The notes under the pieces are model-generated. The model searched no databases and had not been told where the DNA came from. It saw nothing but the letters and a program-made list of their open reading frames with translations. This document shows positions 1-8,902 of a stretch of 64,000 bases of DNA, piece after piece. Positions within the stretch are counted from its first letter, which is position 1. Each line of letters starts with the position of its first letter. This DNA comes from Clostridiales bacterium (GTDB lineage Bacteria > Bacillota > Clostridia > Oscillospirales > Acutalibacteraceae), in the NCBI GenBank assembly GCA_019416455.1, contig DXXG01000028.1, forward strand, positions 372,001 to 436,000, given 5' to 3'. The position numbers and the translations under genes are program-made.

Positions 1-636
1 GTCCACCAGGTCGCAAATGGAAACAGGGAAAATCTGAATCCCAAACTTCTCCAAAAGCTCTCCTTCATTGCACATCATGGTCCAGAAATCGTCCGGGCGC
101 ACGCTGATCTGAAGGATTTTAGCTTTCCGGAATTCCTTAACCACATTGGCCGCTCCCAGGAAAACTTCCAATCCCTTGGCAAAAAGAGGATCTGTCGTGC
201 GGCAGTTGGGCAGGTAAGTGAAGGGAACATTCATCCGACGAAGTACTTTTCCTGTGGCGAACAGTCCACACTGAGTATCGCGCAGCCGTGAACCATCCGC
301 TTCAGGCGCTTCATCTCTCGGCCCCCACAGCAGCACGGGGACATGAAACGCTGCAGCTACCTTCGCTACACTGTGTTCGGAACCAAAGTTGCAGTGTGGA
401 AAAAACAAAGCGTTTACACCCTTGGCCCGGAATCTCTCAATCACCTGCGGCACATCTTCCTTGCCCCGGAGCAAACCCTCTTCATTGATTCCTTCTAAAT
501 CGACGAGTTCCACCTGGGGAAAGTTCAGTTTTTTCAGCACATCATAAATCAATGCTTTCTGCTTCAAAGCGTCAGGATTTACAAACACTCCGCCGCGACG
601 GGTAGGGGCAATTCCCAAAACAATTTTGTGATCCAT
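1..636 (-). CDS. L-fucose isomerase-like sugar isomerase (partial, 3' end off window)
   Basis: An open frame of 212 codons runs from the ATG at 636-634 to the window edge without a stop. It begins MDHKIVLGIAPTRRGG and contains LLWGPRDE and FPVSICDL, which I read as the N-terminal domains of the L-fucose/L-arabinose isomerase fold; the metal-binding C-terminal part is outside the window. Family members interconvert aldoses and ketoses in the cytoplasm. It is the next gene after the DUF4038 hydrolase and ABC importer on the same strand, 18 bp downstream, so it probably processes the sugar those genes release and import. The substrate cannot be read from the sequence. Confidence 0.7.
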   Translation of the reverse strand, partial: MDHKIVLGIAPTRRGGVFVNPDALKQKALIYDVLKKLNFPQVELVDLEGINEEGLLRGKEDVPQVIERFRAKGVNALFFPHCNFGSEHSVAKVAAAFHVPVLLWGPRDEAPEADGSRLRDTQCGLFATGKVLRRMNVPFTYLPNCRTTDPLFAKGLEVFLGAANVVKEFRKAKILQISVRPDDFWTMMCNEGELLEKFGIQIFPVSICDLVD

Positions 637-654
637 TAGTAAACCATTCCTTTC

Positions 655-1944
655 TTAGCAGCTTTCCAAACAAAGCACGATATCACATTCTCTTCCCCGA
701 TGGGCAGGAGTAAAAATCTTTTCTCCCTGATTCGGGAACACACCGATCTCTTTCTTTTCTCCAGTCACAGGAGAATACCAATATGCCTTGACCGAATCTC
801 CGGGAAGGATTCCCAGTTTTACAGGGATGTCCACCCCATTGGGTGCATACAGGAAAGCATACCGTTCTCCCCGGGCAGCTGCAATGTAGTTTGCTCCCAC
901 ATAATTCTCAGCCACCATTTCCTGACAAGGTACTCTCTCAAAATAGGGATAAGACAACGTCAGATCTTTCAGATAATGCATCTGGCATGCGGCCGGGCGC
1001 TCCATCGCATCCTCCCAAGTCAGCGGGAAGTAGGCTGAAAACTCCCGATTCATTCTCCACACACTGTGATGACCATATGTAATGCCTAGTCCCCCTGCCA
1101 GCACGCCCCAATAAGCTGCCTGACGCACATCCACCTGATCAAAATATCCGTTTTCAGGTTTAAATCCAATAGGATGGTCCTCATAACGAGGTTCTGCGTC
1201 CAGCGTGGGCTTTACAGGCTCCATTTCATAGTCGTGACGCACAAAATCATAATTTTCCAAATTGCGGCGCCCATGGCCAGATTGAATCATATGGAAATCG
1301 ATCCAATCTTCCGTGGGGAAATACCGAGAACTAGAATGTTCCCCGCAAGGATGGCAAGTGATCAAATGGCGCTTTTCTTCCCCTTCCTTCAGGCCCATAG
1401 CCAACGCTTCATTTACCTTGAAGTGCTCATATGCGGAAAGAAACCGGTCTCCACCTAAGACCCAAAGCAGATTATCCCTATGGCCATACCGTTTGCCCAG
1501 CATTCTGCCATACTCTCTGGCATTTTCCGGAGTGAAGATCTCCGGCCCTACTCCATGAGCGCGGAAGTATTTATCTCCCCAAGTTGCAACAAACGCTATA
1601 TAGATTCCATACTTCTCGGCCAGATCCATGACGGCGTCCACATGATCCCAATAAGAATTGGGGCCTTCCAAATCCCATAGAGTAGGATCATAATTCCCCT
1701 GCGAATCTTTCAAAAGCGGGTATCTCCCATAATAGTTGGGAACCGTCAGGCCTTCGCATTCCGCCAAGGCCACAATCTGTGTAACGGTAAATCCCTGTTT
1801 TGCACGGATCTGGAAATAACGTTCCGCCTCTTCCAGGCTCAACGCGTGAAACAATTCCCAAGCGGTATCACCCAGCCAGAAAAAGGGACTGCCATCTTCT
1901 AAACACAGAAATCTTTTATTTTCGCTTACCTTTAAGTTTTGCAT
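655..1944 (-). CDS. DUF4038 glycoside hydrolase (GH140/apiosidase-like)
   Basis: This 429-residue protein has no signal peptide, so it is probably cytoplasmic. The N-terminal motif DGSPFFWLGDTAWELFHAL and the following FTVTQIVALAECEG are typical of the DUF4038 (beta/alpha)8 barrel, whose characterised relatives include GH140 apiosidases and other rare-sugar glycosidases. The last 85 or so residues form a small beta domain matching the 'putative collagen-binding' C-terminal domain usual in these enzymes. The start at 1944 has an AGGAG-type ribosome site upstream. It lies 29 bp after the inner-membrane permease gene and before the isomerase, in one five-gene operon. Rare pentose or apiose glycoside cleavage is an inference from family and context. 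Confidence 0.72.
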   Translation of the reverse strand: MQNLKVSENKRFLCLEDGSPFFWLGDTAWELFHALSLEEAERYFQIRAKQGFTVTQIVALAECEGLTVPNYYGRYPLLKDSQGNYDPTLWDLEGPNSYWDHVDAVMDLAEKYGIYIAFVATWGDKYFRAHGVGPEIFTPENAREYGRMLGKRYGHRDNLLWVLGGDRFLSAYEHFKVNEALAMGLKEGEEKRHLITCHPCGEHSSSRYFPTEDWIDFHMIQSGHGRRNLENYDFVRHDYEMEPVKPTLDAEPRYEDHPIGFKPENGYFDQVDVRQAAYWGVLAGGLGITYGHHSVWRMNREFSAYFPLTWEDAMERPAACQMHYLKDLTLSYPYFERVPCQEMVAENYVGANYIAAARGERYAFLYAPNGVDIPVKLGILPGDSVKAYWYSPVTGEKKEIGVFPNQGEKIFTPAHRGRECDIVLCLESC

Positions 1945-1973
1945 AACAATAACAAACTCCTCTCAAAAACACT

Positions 1974-2855
1974 TCAGCCTTTTACGCTGCCTAACACAAT
2001 ACCAGACGCAAAATGCTTCTGCAAAAACGGATACAACAACAGAATAGGCACCATGGCGATAACCATTTGCGCTGAGATCAAGGATCTCTGATTCAATTCT
2101 GCCAGACGTTTCAATTCCTCGACGGTCATGTTTTGGAAATCCAGTCTGGTAACGATGGTTTGCAGATAACTCTGCAACGGATACATCTCTGTTTTTGTCA
2201 TGTAGATCAAGCCGTCAAACCAAGAGTTCCAATGGGCAACCATGGTGAACAGTGTGATCGTTGCAATGGATGGAACAGAACACGGTAAATAAATGAAGAA
2301 CCAAGTTTTAAAAACACCTGCTCCATCGATACATGCGGCTTCTTCCAGTTCGTTGGGCAACTGCCTAAAAAAGTTAAGCATAAGCAAAATATTGCCTACA
2401 TTGATTGCTCCGGGAAGAGCCAGTGCCCAAATCGTATTTTTAATGCCGACCATAGTCACAACCAGATATGTCGGGATCAAGCCGCCATTAAACAGCATGG
2501 TAATAAAAAAGTACCACACATAAAAAGTCCTCATTCTAAATGTCTTATTGGACTTAGACAGCGGATACGCGGACAGCATCGTCAAGAAAATACTGAGACC
2601 GCCACCCACAATGATTCGCTCAACAGAAACAAGGAACGCGCGCCAGAAAGCTTTTTGCTCAAGGACATACTCATAGGAACCTAATGTGAAATTAACGGGC
2701 CAGAAAGTGACCTGTCCACTTGCTGCCGCCACACTGTTGCTGAAAGAAAGCGCGACAATATTGAGAAGAGGCAACAGACAAAGCAAGGCCAGAATCGTCA
2801 ACACCAAAGCGTTAAAGATTTGAAAAATTCTTGTGCCGATAGATACTTTTTTCAA
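1974..2855 (-). CDS. Carbohydrate ABC transporter permease, LplC/YtcP type
   Basis: A 293-residue MalG-like inner-membrane permease with about six hydrophobic segments. The EAA loop that contacts the ATPase is visible as ELEEAACIDGAG followed by the conserved FKTWFFIYLPC region around residue 190. It pairs with the LplB-type permease 18 bp upstream and the lipoprotein binding protein before that. No ATPase gene is in this operon; this is usual for LplABC/CUT1-type importers in Firmicutes, which share an MsmK-like ATPase encoded elsewhere. The likely cargo is an oligosaccharide or glycoside handled by the hydrolase downstream. Confidence 0.85.
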   Translation of the reverse strand: MKKVSIGTRIFQIFNALVLTILALLCLLPLLNIVALSFSNSVAAASGQVTFWPVNFTLGSYEYVLEQKAFWRAFLVSVERIIVGGGLSIFLTMLSAYPLSKSNKTFRMRTFYVWYFFITMLFNGGLIPTYLVVTMVGIKNTIWALALPGAINVGNILLMLNFFRQLPNELEEAACIDGAGVFKTWFFIYLPCSVPSIATITLFTMVAHWNSWFDGLIYMTKTEMYPLQSYLQTIVTRLDFQNMTVEELKRLAELNQRSLISAQMVIAMVPILLLYPFLQKHFASGIVLGSVKG

Positions 2856-2873
2856 AACTGCTGCACCTCCCTC

Positions 2874-3782
2874 TTAGAAAATTCGATAGTCGAACGCTTT
2901 ATAGGAAACATAATAGGAAACCGAGATCAGCGCACAAGAGATCACAGATTTAAACAAGCCCACTGCGGTAGAAGGTCCATACTGGGTCTGCTCTAAACCC
3001 AATCTATAAACCAAGGTATCAATGATATCGCCTGTCTCCATCACCAGATCGTTATACAGATTGAAAATCTGGTCAAATCCAGCGTTAAGTACATTTCCCA
3101 AACTGAGGGTGAGCATCAAAACGATGATCATCCGCATGCCCGGAAGAGTGATGTGCCAAGTCTGTCTCCAACGGGAAGCTCCATCAATCTGTGCCGCTTC
3201 ATACAAAGTCGGGTCGATTCCTGTAATAGCGGCTAAATAAACGATTGTACCAAAACCGAACCCTTTCCACACATCGGTGATGATCATTGTAATCGGGAAC
3301 CACTGCTTATCTCCTAGGAAGTAGATGGGCTCCAACCCTATTGCTTGCAGCAGCTGATTCACAATACCATCTGTGGGTGAGAGGATATCTGTAAAAACGC
3401 CTGCCAGAATGATCCAAGAAAGGAAATGGGGAAAATAAATAATTGTTTGAACTGTGCGCTTAAAGGGACGGCAGCGCAGTTCATTGAGCATGAGTGCAAC
3501 GATAATCGGGACGAGCATTCCTAAAATCATCTTGGACACTGCCATGAATACGGTGTTCCATATCACCTGCCAGATTCCTGGCATAGAAAAGATATATTGA
3601 AAATTATCAAACCCATTGAATGTCTGATTGAAGATAAAACCCTTGGCAGGATTGTACTTTTGAAACGCTATGACGATCCCGATCATGGGTATGTAAGAAA
3701 AAATGAAAAGTAGTAATACACCCGGGAGCATCATTAAGTGAAATGGCCACTGCTTGATTCGCTTATCACGTTTTTTGTGCAT
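2874..3782 (-). CDS. Carbohydrate ABC transporter permease, LplB type
   Basis: This 302-residue membrane protein has the first-permease pattern of CUT1 systems: a cytoplasmic basic N-terminus (MHKKRDKRIKQ), six membrane spans and the EAA-loop sequence LYEAAQIDGASRWRQ near residue 205. It is the partner of the next gene in a heterodimeric channel. It sits about 100 bp after the binding-protein gene and on the same strand, consistent with one transcript. Family assignment is firm; substrate is unknown. Confidence 0.85.
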   Translation of the reverse strand: MHKKRDKRIKQWPFHLMMLPGVLLLFIFSYIPMIGIVIAFQKYNPAKGFIFNQTFNGFDNFQYIFSMPGIWQVIWNTVFMAVSKMILGMLVPIIVALMLNELRCRPFKRTVQTIIYFPHFLSWIILAGVFTDILSPTDGIVNQLLQAIGLEPIYFLGDKQWFPITMIITDVWKGFGFGTIVYLAAITGIDPTLYEAAQIDGASRWRQTWHITLPGMRMIIVLMLTLSLGNVLNAGFDQIFNLYNDLVMETGDIIDTLVYRLGLEQTQYGPSTAVGLFKSVISCALISVSYYVSYKAFDYRIF

Positions 3783-3883
3783 AGCTTTGCTTCCTCCTCC
3801 GTCAAAGATATGAGGCGGTATACGTCAACTGGTTATTACGCAACCGCCTCTTTCTTCAAAACATCTGAATAGAAAACATGTAC

Positions 3884-5545
3884 TTATTCTTCGTAGGATT
3901 CAACCAGTTCCGTGATCTCCGAAATGACCTGATCGCCACCCATGGAGCGCCATTCCGATACCATCTGGTCAAAACCTTCATCCATATCCACCTGACCGGT
4001 TATTAAGGAAGCCAATGTTGTATTAAGATATTCACTCATAGAACCACCGCGTTCGATCTGTGTTGCAGTGGGAGCACCAAAATATGCATTCCAGATGATC
4101 TGATCGGGATAAGTCTGATCCACAAACGCAAACGCCGAATCCTCCGGTCCAAACATCATACCATACTGGATCAGTCCATCTTCATTGAACTCATAGAAGC
4201 CCTTTGCGGAACCGCCAATATTGGAGAAATCATTGGCTTCGGCCGCAGCCTTCCAGCCTCGATGGCCATCCACGTCCAGCTCGGGATCCAAAGTGAAGAT
4301 GGGAGTCGCATTCCAAACCTCGCCAACGCCCTCTACGGTGAAGTAACGGCTGAAGTCTCCGCTCTCACCAAACAGAGCTTCCACGTACACATTAAGCAAT
4401 TTCACCAGTGCTTCGGGATGTTCTGCATTTGCGGCCGCCACATGAATTGCATCCACCGCAGGAGTCAAAGGAATGTCGATTTCTTTGCCGTCCTCAGTGG
4501 GAAGGGGAATCACGACCCACTTAGCGTCCGGATTCGCCTCAACGGACAAATGGGGAGTTTCCCAGTGCGCACCATAATACATACCGGACTTTCCACTAAC
4601 GATTTCCTCATTGGAAGTTTCTCTATCAGTGGTAATGAATTCAGGATTTACCAACCCTTCATCCAACATCGTCTTAATGTAATTCAAGCCCTTTTTGATC
4701 TCAGGCTGAACGGTACCGTAATCGATGCTTCCATCCTCTTTGGTGATCCAGAAATCCGGATATCCTCCGAACGCCCAGAACAGACCTTTTTGGCTCATAT
4801 AGCTGTTGTCCAGCCGCATGCCGTAGGTGTCATCCTGTCCGTTCCCATCGGGGTCATCTTCTTTAAAGGCTCTCACTACCTCGAGCAATTCGTCCATAGT
4901 GGTGGGACGCTCTAAGCCAAGGTTGTCCAGCCAATCCTGACGGATCCAAAGATGGTTATATCCGTTTGTAGACGGCATCGCTCTAGGAACACCGTACATT
5001 CTGCCATCGTACTTTACGGGTCTGTAAATACGTTCGCCTTCAGTCTCAATGATGGATCTCAGCAACGGGGAAGCGTATTGCTCATAAACGTCTGTCATAT
5101 CAGCAAGCAATCCGCCTTCAGCCATCTGCTGAAAATCAGACCAGTTATATACAGCGAAATAATCGGGAAGTTCATTAGAGGCCATCAGCAATTTGATCTG
5201 CTGGTTATATTGGTCGCCCGGGGCGATCAGTTCGTAATTGATCTTAATATTCAGCTTTTCTTCAAAAAGCTGTGTCCACCGGTTGTTGTCATAGGGCTCG
5301 CCTGCATCAGCAAGCTTAGTCATAACATTACTGTTCACATCGAAGTTTGCTCCAAAATCCATCGTGATGGTCTCTTCATAGGGGGTAAGAGGACCATCGT
5401 CTTTCTGGGCAGTCCCACTTGTCTGGGCGGATGATTCTCCTCCCTGGGAAGTCCCGCTGCCGTCTTCAGTGCCGCCGCCACAAGCAGTTATTGAAACCGC
5501 CATAGCTGCTACTAACAAACAGGAAATCAGCTTTTTAAATTTCAT
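3884..5545 (-). CDS. Sugar ABC transporter substrate-binding lipoprotein, LipO-like
   Basis: A 553-residue extracellular binding protein. The N-terminus is a lipoprotein signal peptide (MKFKKLISCLLVAAMAVS) ending in the lipobox ITAC at residue 22, followed by a Ser/Gly/Thr-rich linker. The mature part has the layout of long type-2 periplasmic-binding proteins of the LipO/YtcQ group, including DDPDGNGQDDTYG, a calcium-binding-like loop common in that group. It is the first gene of the operon and faces a divergent promoter region. It should deliver glycan or glycoside to the two permeases downstream. Confidence 0.85.
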   Translation of the reverse strand: MKFKKLISCLLVAAMAVSITACGGGTEDGSGTSQGGESSAQTSGTAQKDDGPLTPYEETITMDFGANFDVNSNVMTKLADAGEPYDNNRWTQLFEEKLNIKINYELIAPGDQYNQQIKLLMASNELPDYFAVYNWSDFQQMAEGGLLADMTDVYEQYASPLLRSIIETEGERIYRPVKYDGRMYGVPRAMPSTNGYNHLWIRQDWLDNLGLERPTTMDELLEVVRAFKEDDPDGNGQDDTYGMRLDNSYMSQKGLFWAFGGYPDFWITKEDGSIDYGTVQPEIKKGLNYIKTMLDEGLVNPEFITTDRETSNEEIVSGKSGMYYGAHWETPHLSVEANPDAKWVVIPLPTEDGKEIDIPLTPAVDAIHVAAANAEHPEALVKLLNVYVEALFGESGDFSRYFTVEGVGEVWNATPIFTLDPELDVDGHRGWKAAAEANDFSNIGGSAKGFYEFNEDGLIQYGMMFGPEDSAFAFVDQTYPDQIIWNAYFGAPTATQIERGGSMSEYLNTTLASLITGQVDMDEGFDQMVSEWRSMGGDQVISEITELVESYEE

Positions 5546-5678
5546 TTTTACTCCTCCGTTTCTGAAATATCAATCATTTCATTAATTGGTGCTCAGCTAT
5601 TTGTGATTTTTATTTATTGGATTACCAAAAGAAAACACAAACATTAAATTTCAGACCAAATTGGTGAAATGAATGATT

Positions 5679-5691
5679 TTTCTCTTCTGTT
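5679..5691 (+). repeat. 13-bp direct repeat, copy 1
   Basis: TTTCTCTTCTGTT occurs here and again at 5804-5816 in the same orientation, both inside the divergent intergenic region. This copy lies just downstream of the predicted -10 of the leftward promoter. It is a candidate regulator site. Confidence 0.45.
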
Positions 5692-5698
5692 GGCACAA

Positions 5699-5727
5699 AT
5701 ACTATCACAATCGTTTTAAAAAAGCAA
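5699..5727 (-). promoter_or_regulatory. Candidate sigma-A promoter for the sugar importer operon
   Basis: Reading leftward, TTGCTT (5727-5722) and TAGTAT (5704-5699) are separated by 17 bp, about 150 bp upstream of the binding-protein gene. Confidence 0.5.
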
Positions 5728-5764
5728 TAGGTTTTTATAAAAATTTCTTTTTTCAAAAAACTTC

Positions 5765-5793
5765 TTGAAAAAAGAAAAGAAATGGTGCATAAT
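5765..5793 (+). promoter_or_regulatory. Candidate sigma-A promoter for the dehydrogenase pair
   Basis: TTGAAA (5765-5770) and CATAAT (5788-5793) are spaced by 17 bp, about 90 bp before the ATG at 5884. The second copy of the direct repeat lies just downstream of the -10. Confidence 0.45.
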
Positions 5794-5803
5794 AAGCTCG
5801 AAA

Positions 5804-5816
5804 TTTCTCTTCTGTT
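5804..5816 (+). repeat. 13-bp direct repeat, copy 2
   Basis: Second copy of TTTCTCTTCTGTT, near the predicted start of the rightward transcript. With copy 1 it flanks both promoters, as expected for a shared operator of the divergent units. Confidence 0.45.
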
Positions 5817-5883
5817 ATTTTAAAGTTTTCTAATCTAAATTTTCATTTTATTATCATAACATAAGAAAGAAGAGTGAAACATC

Positions 5884-7176
5884 ATGTATGAAATTGATCG
5901 CAAGTTGGAACAGCTGCAAAAAGATGGGACTCCTATTCACGTAGCTCTGATCGGCGCAGGGCAAATGGGAAAAGACATCATTGCGCAAATCGCCGGTATG
6001 ATTGGCATGGAACTGGACATTGTAGTAGATTTGTCTGTTGAGACATGCTTGGACGGTTACCAGCAGGCCCATACAAAAGAAGAAGTGATCGCCTGCTCCA
6101 CCTTGGAAGAAGCTGAAGCCGCTGTTGCAAGTGGAAAGAAAGTCGCTGCTACCGACTACCATTTGGCCATTGCTTTGTCCACGGTACAAGTTGTTATTGA
6201 TGCAACTGGTTCTCCTGAAATGGGCGCACGCACAACTATGGAGTGCATCCTTCATAAAAAGCACATTGTCATGATGAACGTGGAATGCGACGTTACCGTA
6301 GGCCCCATTCTCCGTCGTCTGTGCGAACAAGCCGGTATCGTTTATTCTCTTACCGCCGGTGACGAACCTGGTTCTATCATTGAAGTTCACCGTTTTGCGA
6401 AAGCTTTGGGCTTTACAGTCGTGGCCGCCGGAAAAGGAAAAAATAATCCTCTGGACATCTACGCCCATCCTGGCATGCCTGAATGGAAAGAAAAAGCCGC
6501 CAAACGTGAAATGGCGGCAAGAATGCTGATTGAATTTGTGGACGGCTCAAAAACTATGATTGAAATGTGCGCTGTGTCCAACGCTACCGGACTGGTACCC
6601 GATTGTCGAGGCATGCACGGCCCCAAATGCAACCGCTCCGACCTGGCGAAAGTCTTTAGCTTAAAATCTCAGGGAGGTATTTTGGACAAAAACGGTGTGG
6701 TGGATTATGGAATCGGTGATATCAACCCCGGTGTTTTTGTCATTGTCACCACCGAAAATCAGCGTATCATTGATGGCTTGGTCCAGCGGGATATGGGAAC
6801 CGGACCTAACTATCTCCTTCTGCGTCCTTATCATCTGTGTTCTATTGAAACTCCTATCACCGCTGCTCAGGCCGTACTTTATGGCGAATCCACGGGACAT
6901 CCCATGGATCACATGACCAGCGAGTGCATCACCATTGCGAAAAAAGATATTAAAGCGGGTGAAACTCTGGACGGCATTGGCGAATATTGTTATCGAGCCA
7001 GTATCGATCTCTATTCTGTGGCAAAAGAGCAGAACCTCCTCCCTGTGGGCCTTGCTAAAGGCGCTGTGGCTCTGGTGGATATTCCTCGAGATACTGCCAT
7101 CACTTACGACATGGTAAAGCTTCCTGAATCCATGCTGCTCCAGCTGCGCCGTATGCAGGACCTGATTCTTGGCTGA
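5884..7176 (+). CDS. NAD(P)-dependent dehydrogenase with C-terminal SAF domain (COG4091-type)
   Basis: A 430-residue protein whose first 130 residues form a Rossmann fold with the dinucleotide loop GAGQMGKDI near residue 25 and IDATGSPEMGAR. The C-terminal 100 residues look like a SAF domain (IAKKDIKAGETLDG and the following PVGLAKGAVALVDI). This matches the group loosely called predicted homoserine dehydrogenases with SAF domains, which recur in rare-sugar and sugar-acid catabolic loci. It is probably not a biosynthetic homoserine dehydrogenase. It heads the rightward unit divergent from the sugar importer, so oxidation of an imported rare sugar or derived acid is the most likely role; the substrate is unknown. 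Confidence 0.65.
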   Translation: MYEIDRKLEQLQKDGTPIHVALIGAGQMGKDIIAQIAGMIGMELDIVVDLSVETCLDGYQQAHTKEEVIACSTLEEAEAAVASGKKVAATDYHLAIALSTVQVVIDATGSPEMGARTTMECILHKKHIVMMNVECDVTVGPILRRLCEQAGIVYSLTAGDEPGSIIEVHRFAKALGFTVVAAGKGKNNPLDIYAHPGMPEWKEKAAKREMAARMLIEFVDGSKTMIEMCAVSNATGLVPDCRGMHGPKCNRSDLAKVFSLKSQGGILDKNGVVDYGIGDINPGVFVIVTTENQRIIDGLVQRDMGTGPNYLLLRPYHLCSIETPITAAQAVLYGESTGHPMDHMTSECITIAKKDIKAGETLDGIGEYCYRASIDLYSVAKEQNLLPVGLAKGAVALVDIPRDTAITYDMVKLPESMLLQLRRMQDLILG

Positions 7177-7209
7177 TCCCACACGACCTACGCAGAAAGG
7201 GGAATTCCT

Positions 7210-8223
7210 ATGAAAGTTCTGATAACTGGAGGGACAGGAACTATCAGCAAAGGGATTGTTTCCGAACTTTTACGTATTGGGGCAGAAGTTACGCTATTCC
7301 GCAGAGGAACGACTCCCGTACCCGGCACACGCCAAATCACTGGAGATCGTTATGACCGGGAGGATTTTCGAAAGAAGCTGGAAAATGAGCATTTTGATTG
7401 TGTTATCGACATGATCTGTTATCAGCATCAGGACGCCGAAGAGTTAGCAGATCTCTTTGGCGGCAGGATCCAACAGCTGATCTTCTGCTCTACCGTCAAT
7501 ACCTACCGAGCACCTGCCCCTGTTTACCCGATCACGGAAACTTGCCCATTGGGAGCAGACCCTCAATTCACTTATGCGTATGAAAAGGAATTGTGTGAAA
7601 GAGTATTACAGAAAGCAGCTCAAGAGGGTCGGTTCCAGCTGACGATCATCCGGCCTGGTGCCACTGTTGCTGATGACGCTTTGCCGATCTCCTTTTTAGG
7701 AAGTGGTCAAAATGCTGTCTGGCGGCTGATGGAAGGAAAGCCTTTGATCGTCCTTGGAGATGGAAATTCCCTTTGGGCAACCGCACACAGGGACGATGTA
7801 GGAAAAGCTATCGCCCACGCCGCAGGCAACCCAGCAGCATACGGAAAAAGCTATACGATTGCTTCAGAAGCCGCCATGACCTGGGAACAGTATTACGAAA
7901 CCGTGGCAGCCGCATTCGGAGCTCCCACCCCTAAATTCGTACATTTACCCTGGGAAATTCTGGTGAAATGTTTTCCAAAAGATTGTGAATGGAGCGGTCT
8001 GAACTTCCGGTTCAACAACATTTATTCCAGTCAGGCCGCCCAACAAGACCTAGGATTTGAACAAACGATTTTCTGGCCGGAAATCATGGAACGATCGGCT
8101 AAATTTCACACTGCGACAGGTGATATCGCTCCTTCCCAAATCGACCAGAAATACGACAGTTTCATTCGGGCGTGGGATTCATCCACTGAATCTTTCCTCC
8201 TCAATTTCTCCAACTTCAATTAG
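7210..8223 (+). CDS. NAD-dependent epimerase/dehydratase family protein (extended SDR)
   Basis: A 337-residue extended short-chain dehydrogenase/reductase. The cofactor loop is GGTGTISKGI at residues 7-16 and the catalytic-type YAYEK (Y followed by xxxK) is near residue 120, with STVNTY before it. It follows the SAF dehydrogenase after 33 bp with its own AAAGGGG ribosome site and shares its orientation, so both probably act on the same carbohydrate. A strong terminator follows. Exact reaction unknown; NAD-linked oxidation or epimerisation of a sugar is the family expectation. Confidence 0.7.
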   Translation: MKVLITGGTGTISKGIVSELLRIGAEVTLFRRGTTPVPGTRQITGDRYDREDFRKKLENEHFDCVIDMICYQHQDAEELADLFGGRIQQLIFCSTVNTYRAPAPVYPITETCPLGADPQFTYAYEKELCERVLQKAAQEGRFQLTIIRPGATVADDALPISFLGSGQNAVWRLMEGKPLIVLGDGNSLWATAHRDDVGKAIAHAAGNPAAYGKSYTIASEAAMTWEQYYETVAAAFGAPTPKFVHLPWEILVKCFPKDCEWSGLNFRFNNIYSSQAAQQDLGFEQTIFWPEIMERSAKFHTATGDIAPSQIDQKYDSFIRAWDSSTESFLLNFSNFN

Positions 8224-8269
8224 GTCCTCTACAGTAAGAAAAGACTGCCATTAGATTTAAAGTTTTCCC

Positions 8270-8303
8270 GGCCAGCAACAAACAAGTTGCTGGCCGATTT
8301 TTA
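8270..8303 (+). terminator. Rho-independent terminator after the dehydrogenase pair
   Basis: A perfect 10-bp stem GGCCAGCAAC (8270-8279) and GTTGCTGGCC (8286-8295) with a six-base loop, followed by GATTTTTAT. Confidence 0.9.
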
Positions 8304-8606
8304 TGTATCCAAATGATATTTCATCGACATCAATATATAAAAACTTATAGTACTCCTTGTAATCCTCGGTACAAATAGAAGCATGGGCATCCTAGTCCCT
8401 TTTCACTGAGCTCCCCACCCCCTTATAAAAAAGAGAGAAAACTGAGTGACCTTCTGCGCTCTGTTTTCCCTCTTTTCGATCCTGTTTAATTTACAGGCTC
8501 AAAGCCGCCTTTACAGTGCCACCAATCGCTATAACATTGTGACGGTGAGTACAGTTTTTTCTCTTACACAGGTGTATTTCTTGAGTCCTTCGGAGATATA
8601 ACTTAA
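8304..8606. other. Gene-free stretch with an imperfect hairpin
   Basis: I see no supported gene here. Around 8430-8480 a purine-rich run ending GAGTGAC pairs imperfectly with a pyrimidine-rich run ending CCCTCTTTT, giving a weak terminator-like hairpin. The rest looks like decayed coding or spacer DNA before the recombinase locus. Confidence 0.4.
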
Positions 8607-8708
8607 GATATTTCACTAATCGATCTGGAAAGGTACTGGGATCTCACGCATATCCTTGTAACGGATGAGGGTGATCTGACCCCAACACACCCCCACAGGA
8701 GGTACGCT

Positions 8709-8861
8709 GTGGCGAAACTACCCGAAGAGTACGTGGATATTAAACAAGTCCGGCATCGTGTAGAACATCTAACACTTCCGCTTGACAAGCGGCCACAACA
8801 GAATCAGATCTTAGAAGAGTTGACACTGGCGTTAACAAATACAAGGAAAGCACCCAACTGA
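8709..8861 (+). CDS. Small 50-residue protein preceding the serine recombinase
   Basis: A GTG start at 8709 is preceded at a 6-nt distance by a perfect AGGAGG (8697-8702). It encodes 50 residues beginning MAKLPEEYVDIKQVRHRV and ends at TGA 8859-8861, about 40 bp before the recombinase frame. The frame stays open upstream to 8607 but has no start there, so the GTG is the likely start. The protein looks helical and charged. I recognise no family. A small gene also precedes the second recombinase of this window (24914), so a small accessory or regulatory protein is plausible. Confidence 0.5.
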   Translation: MAKLPEEYVDIKQVRHRVEHLTLPLDKRPQQNQILEELTLALTNTRKAPN

Positions 8862-8902
8862 TCTGATACACCTACCGCAGAAGAAAGGGGGCGTCAAATT
8901 CG

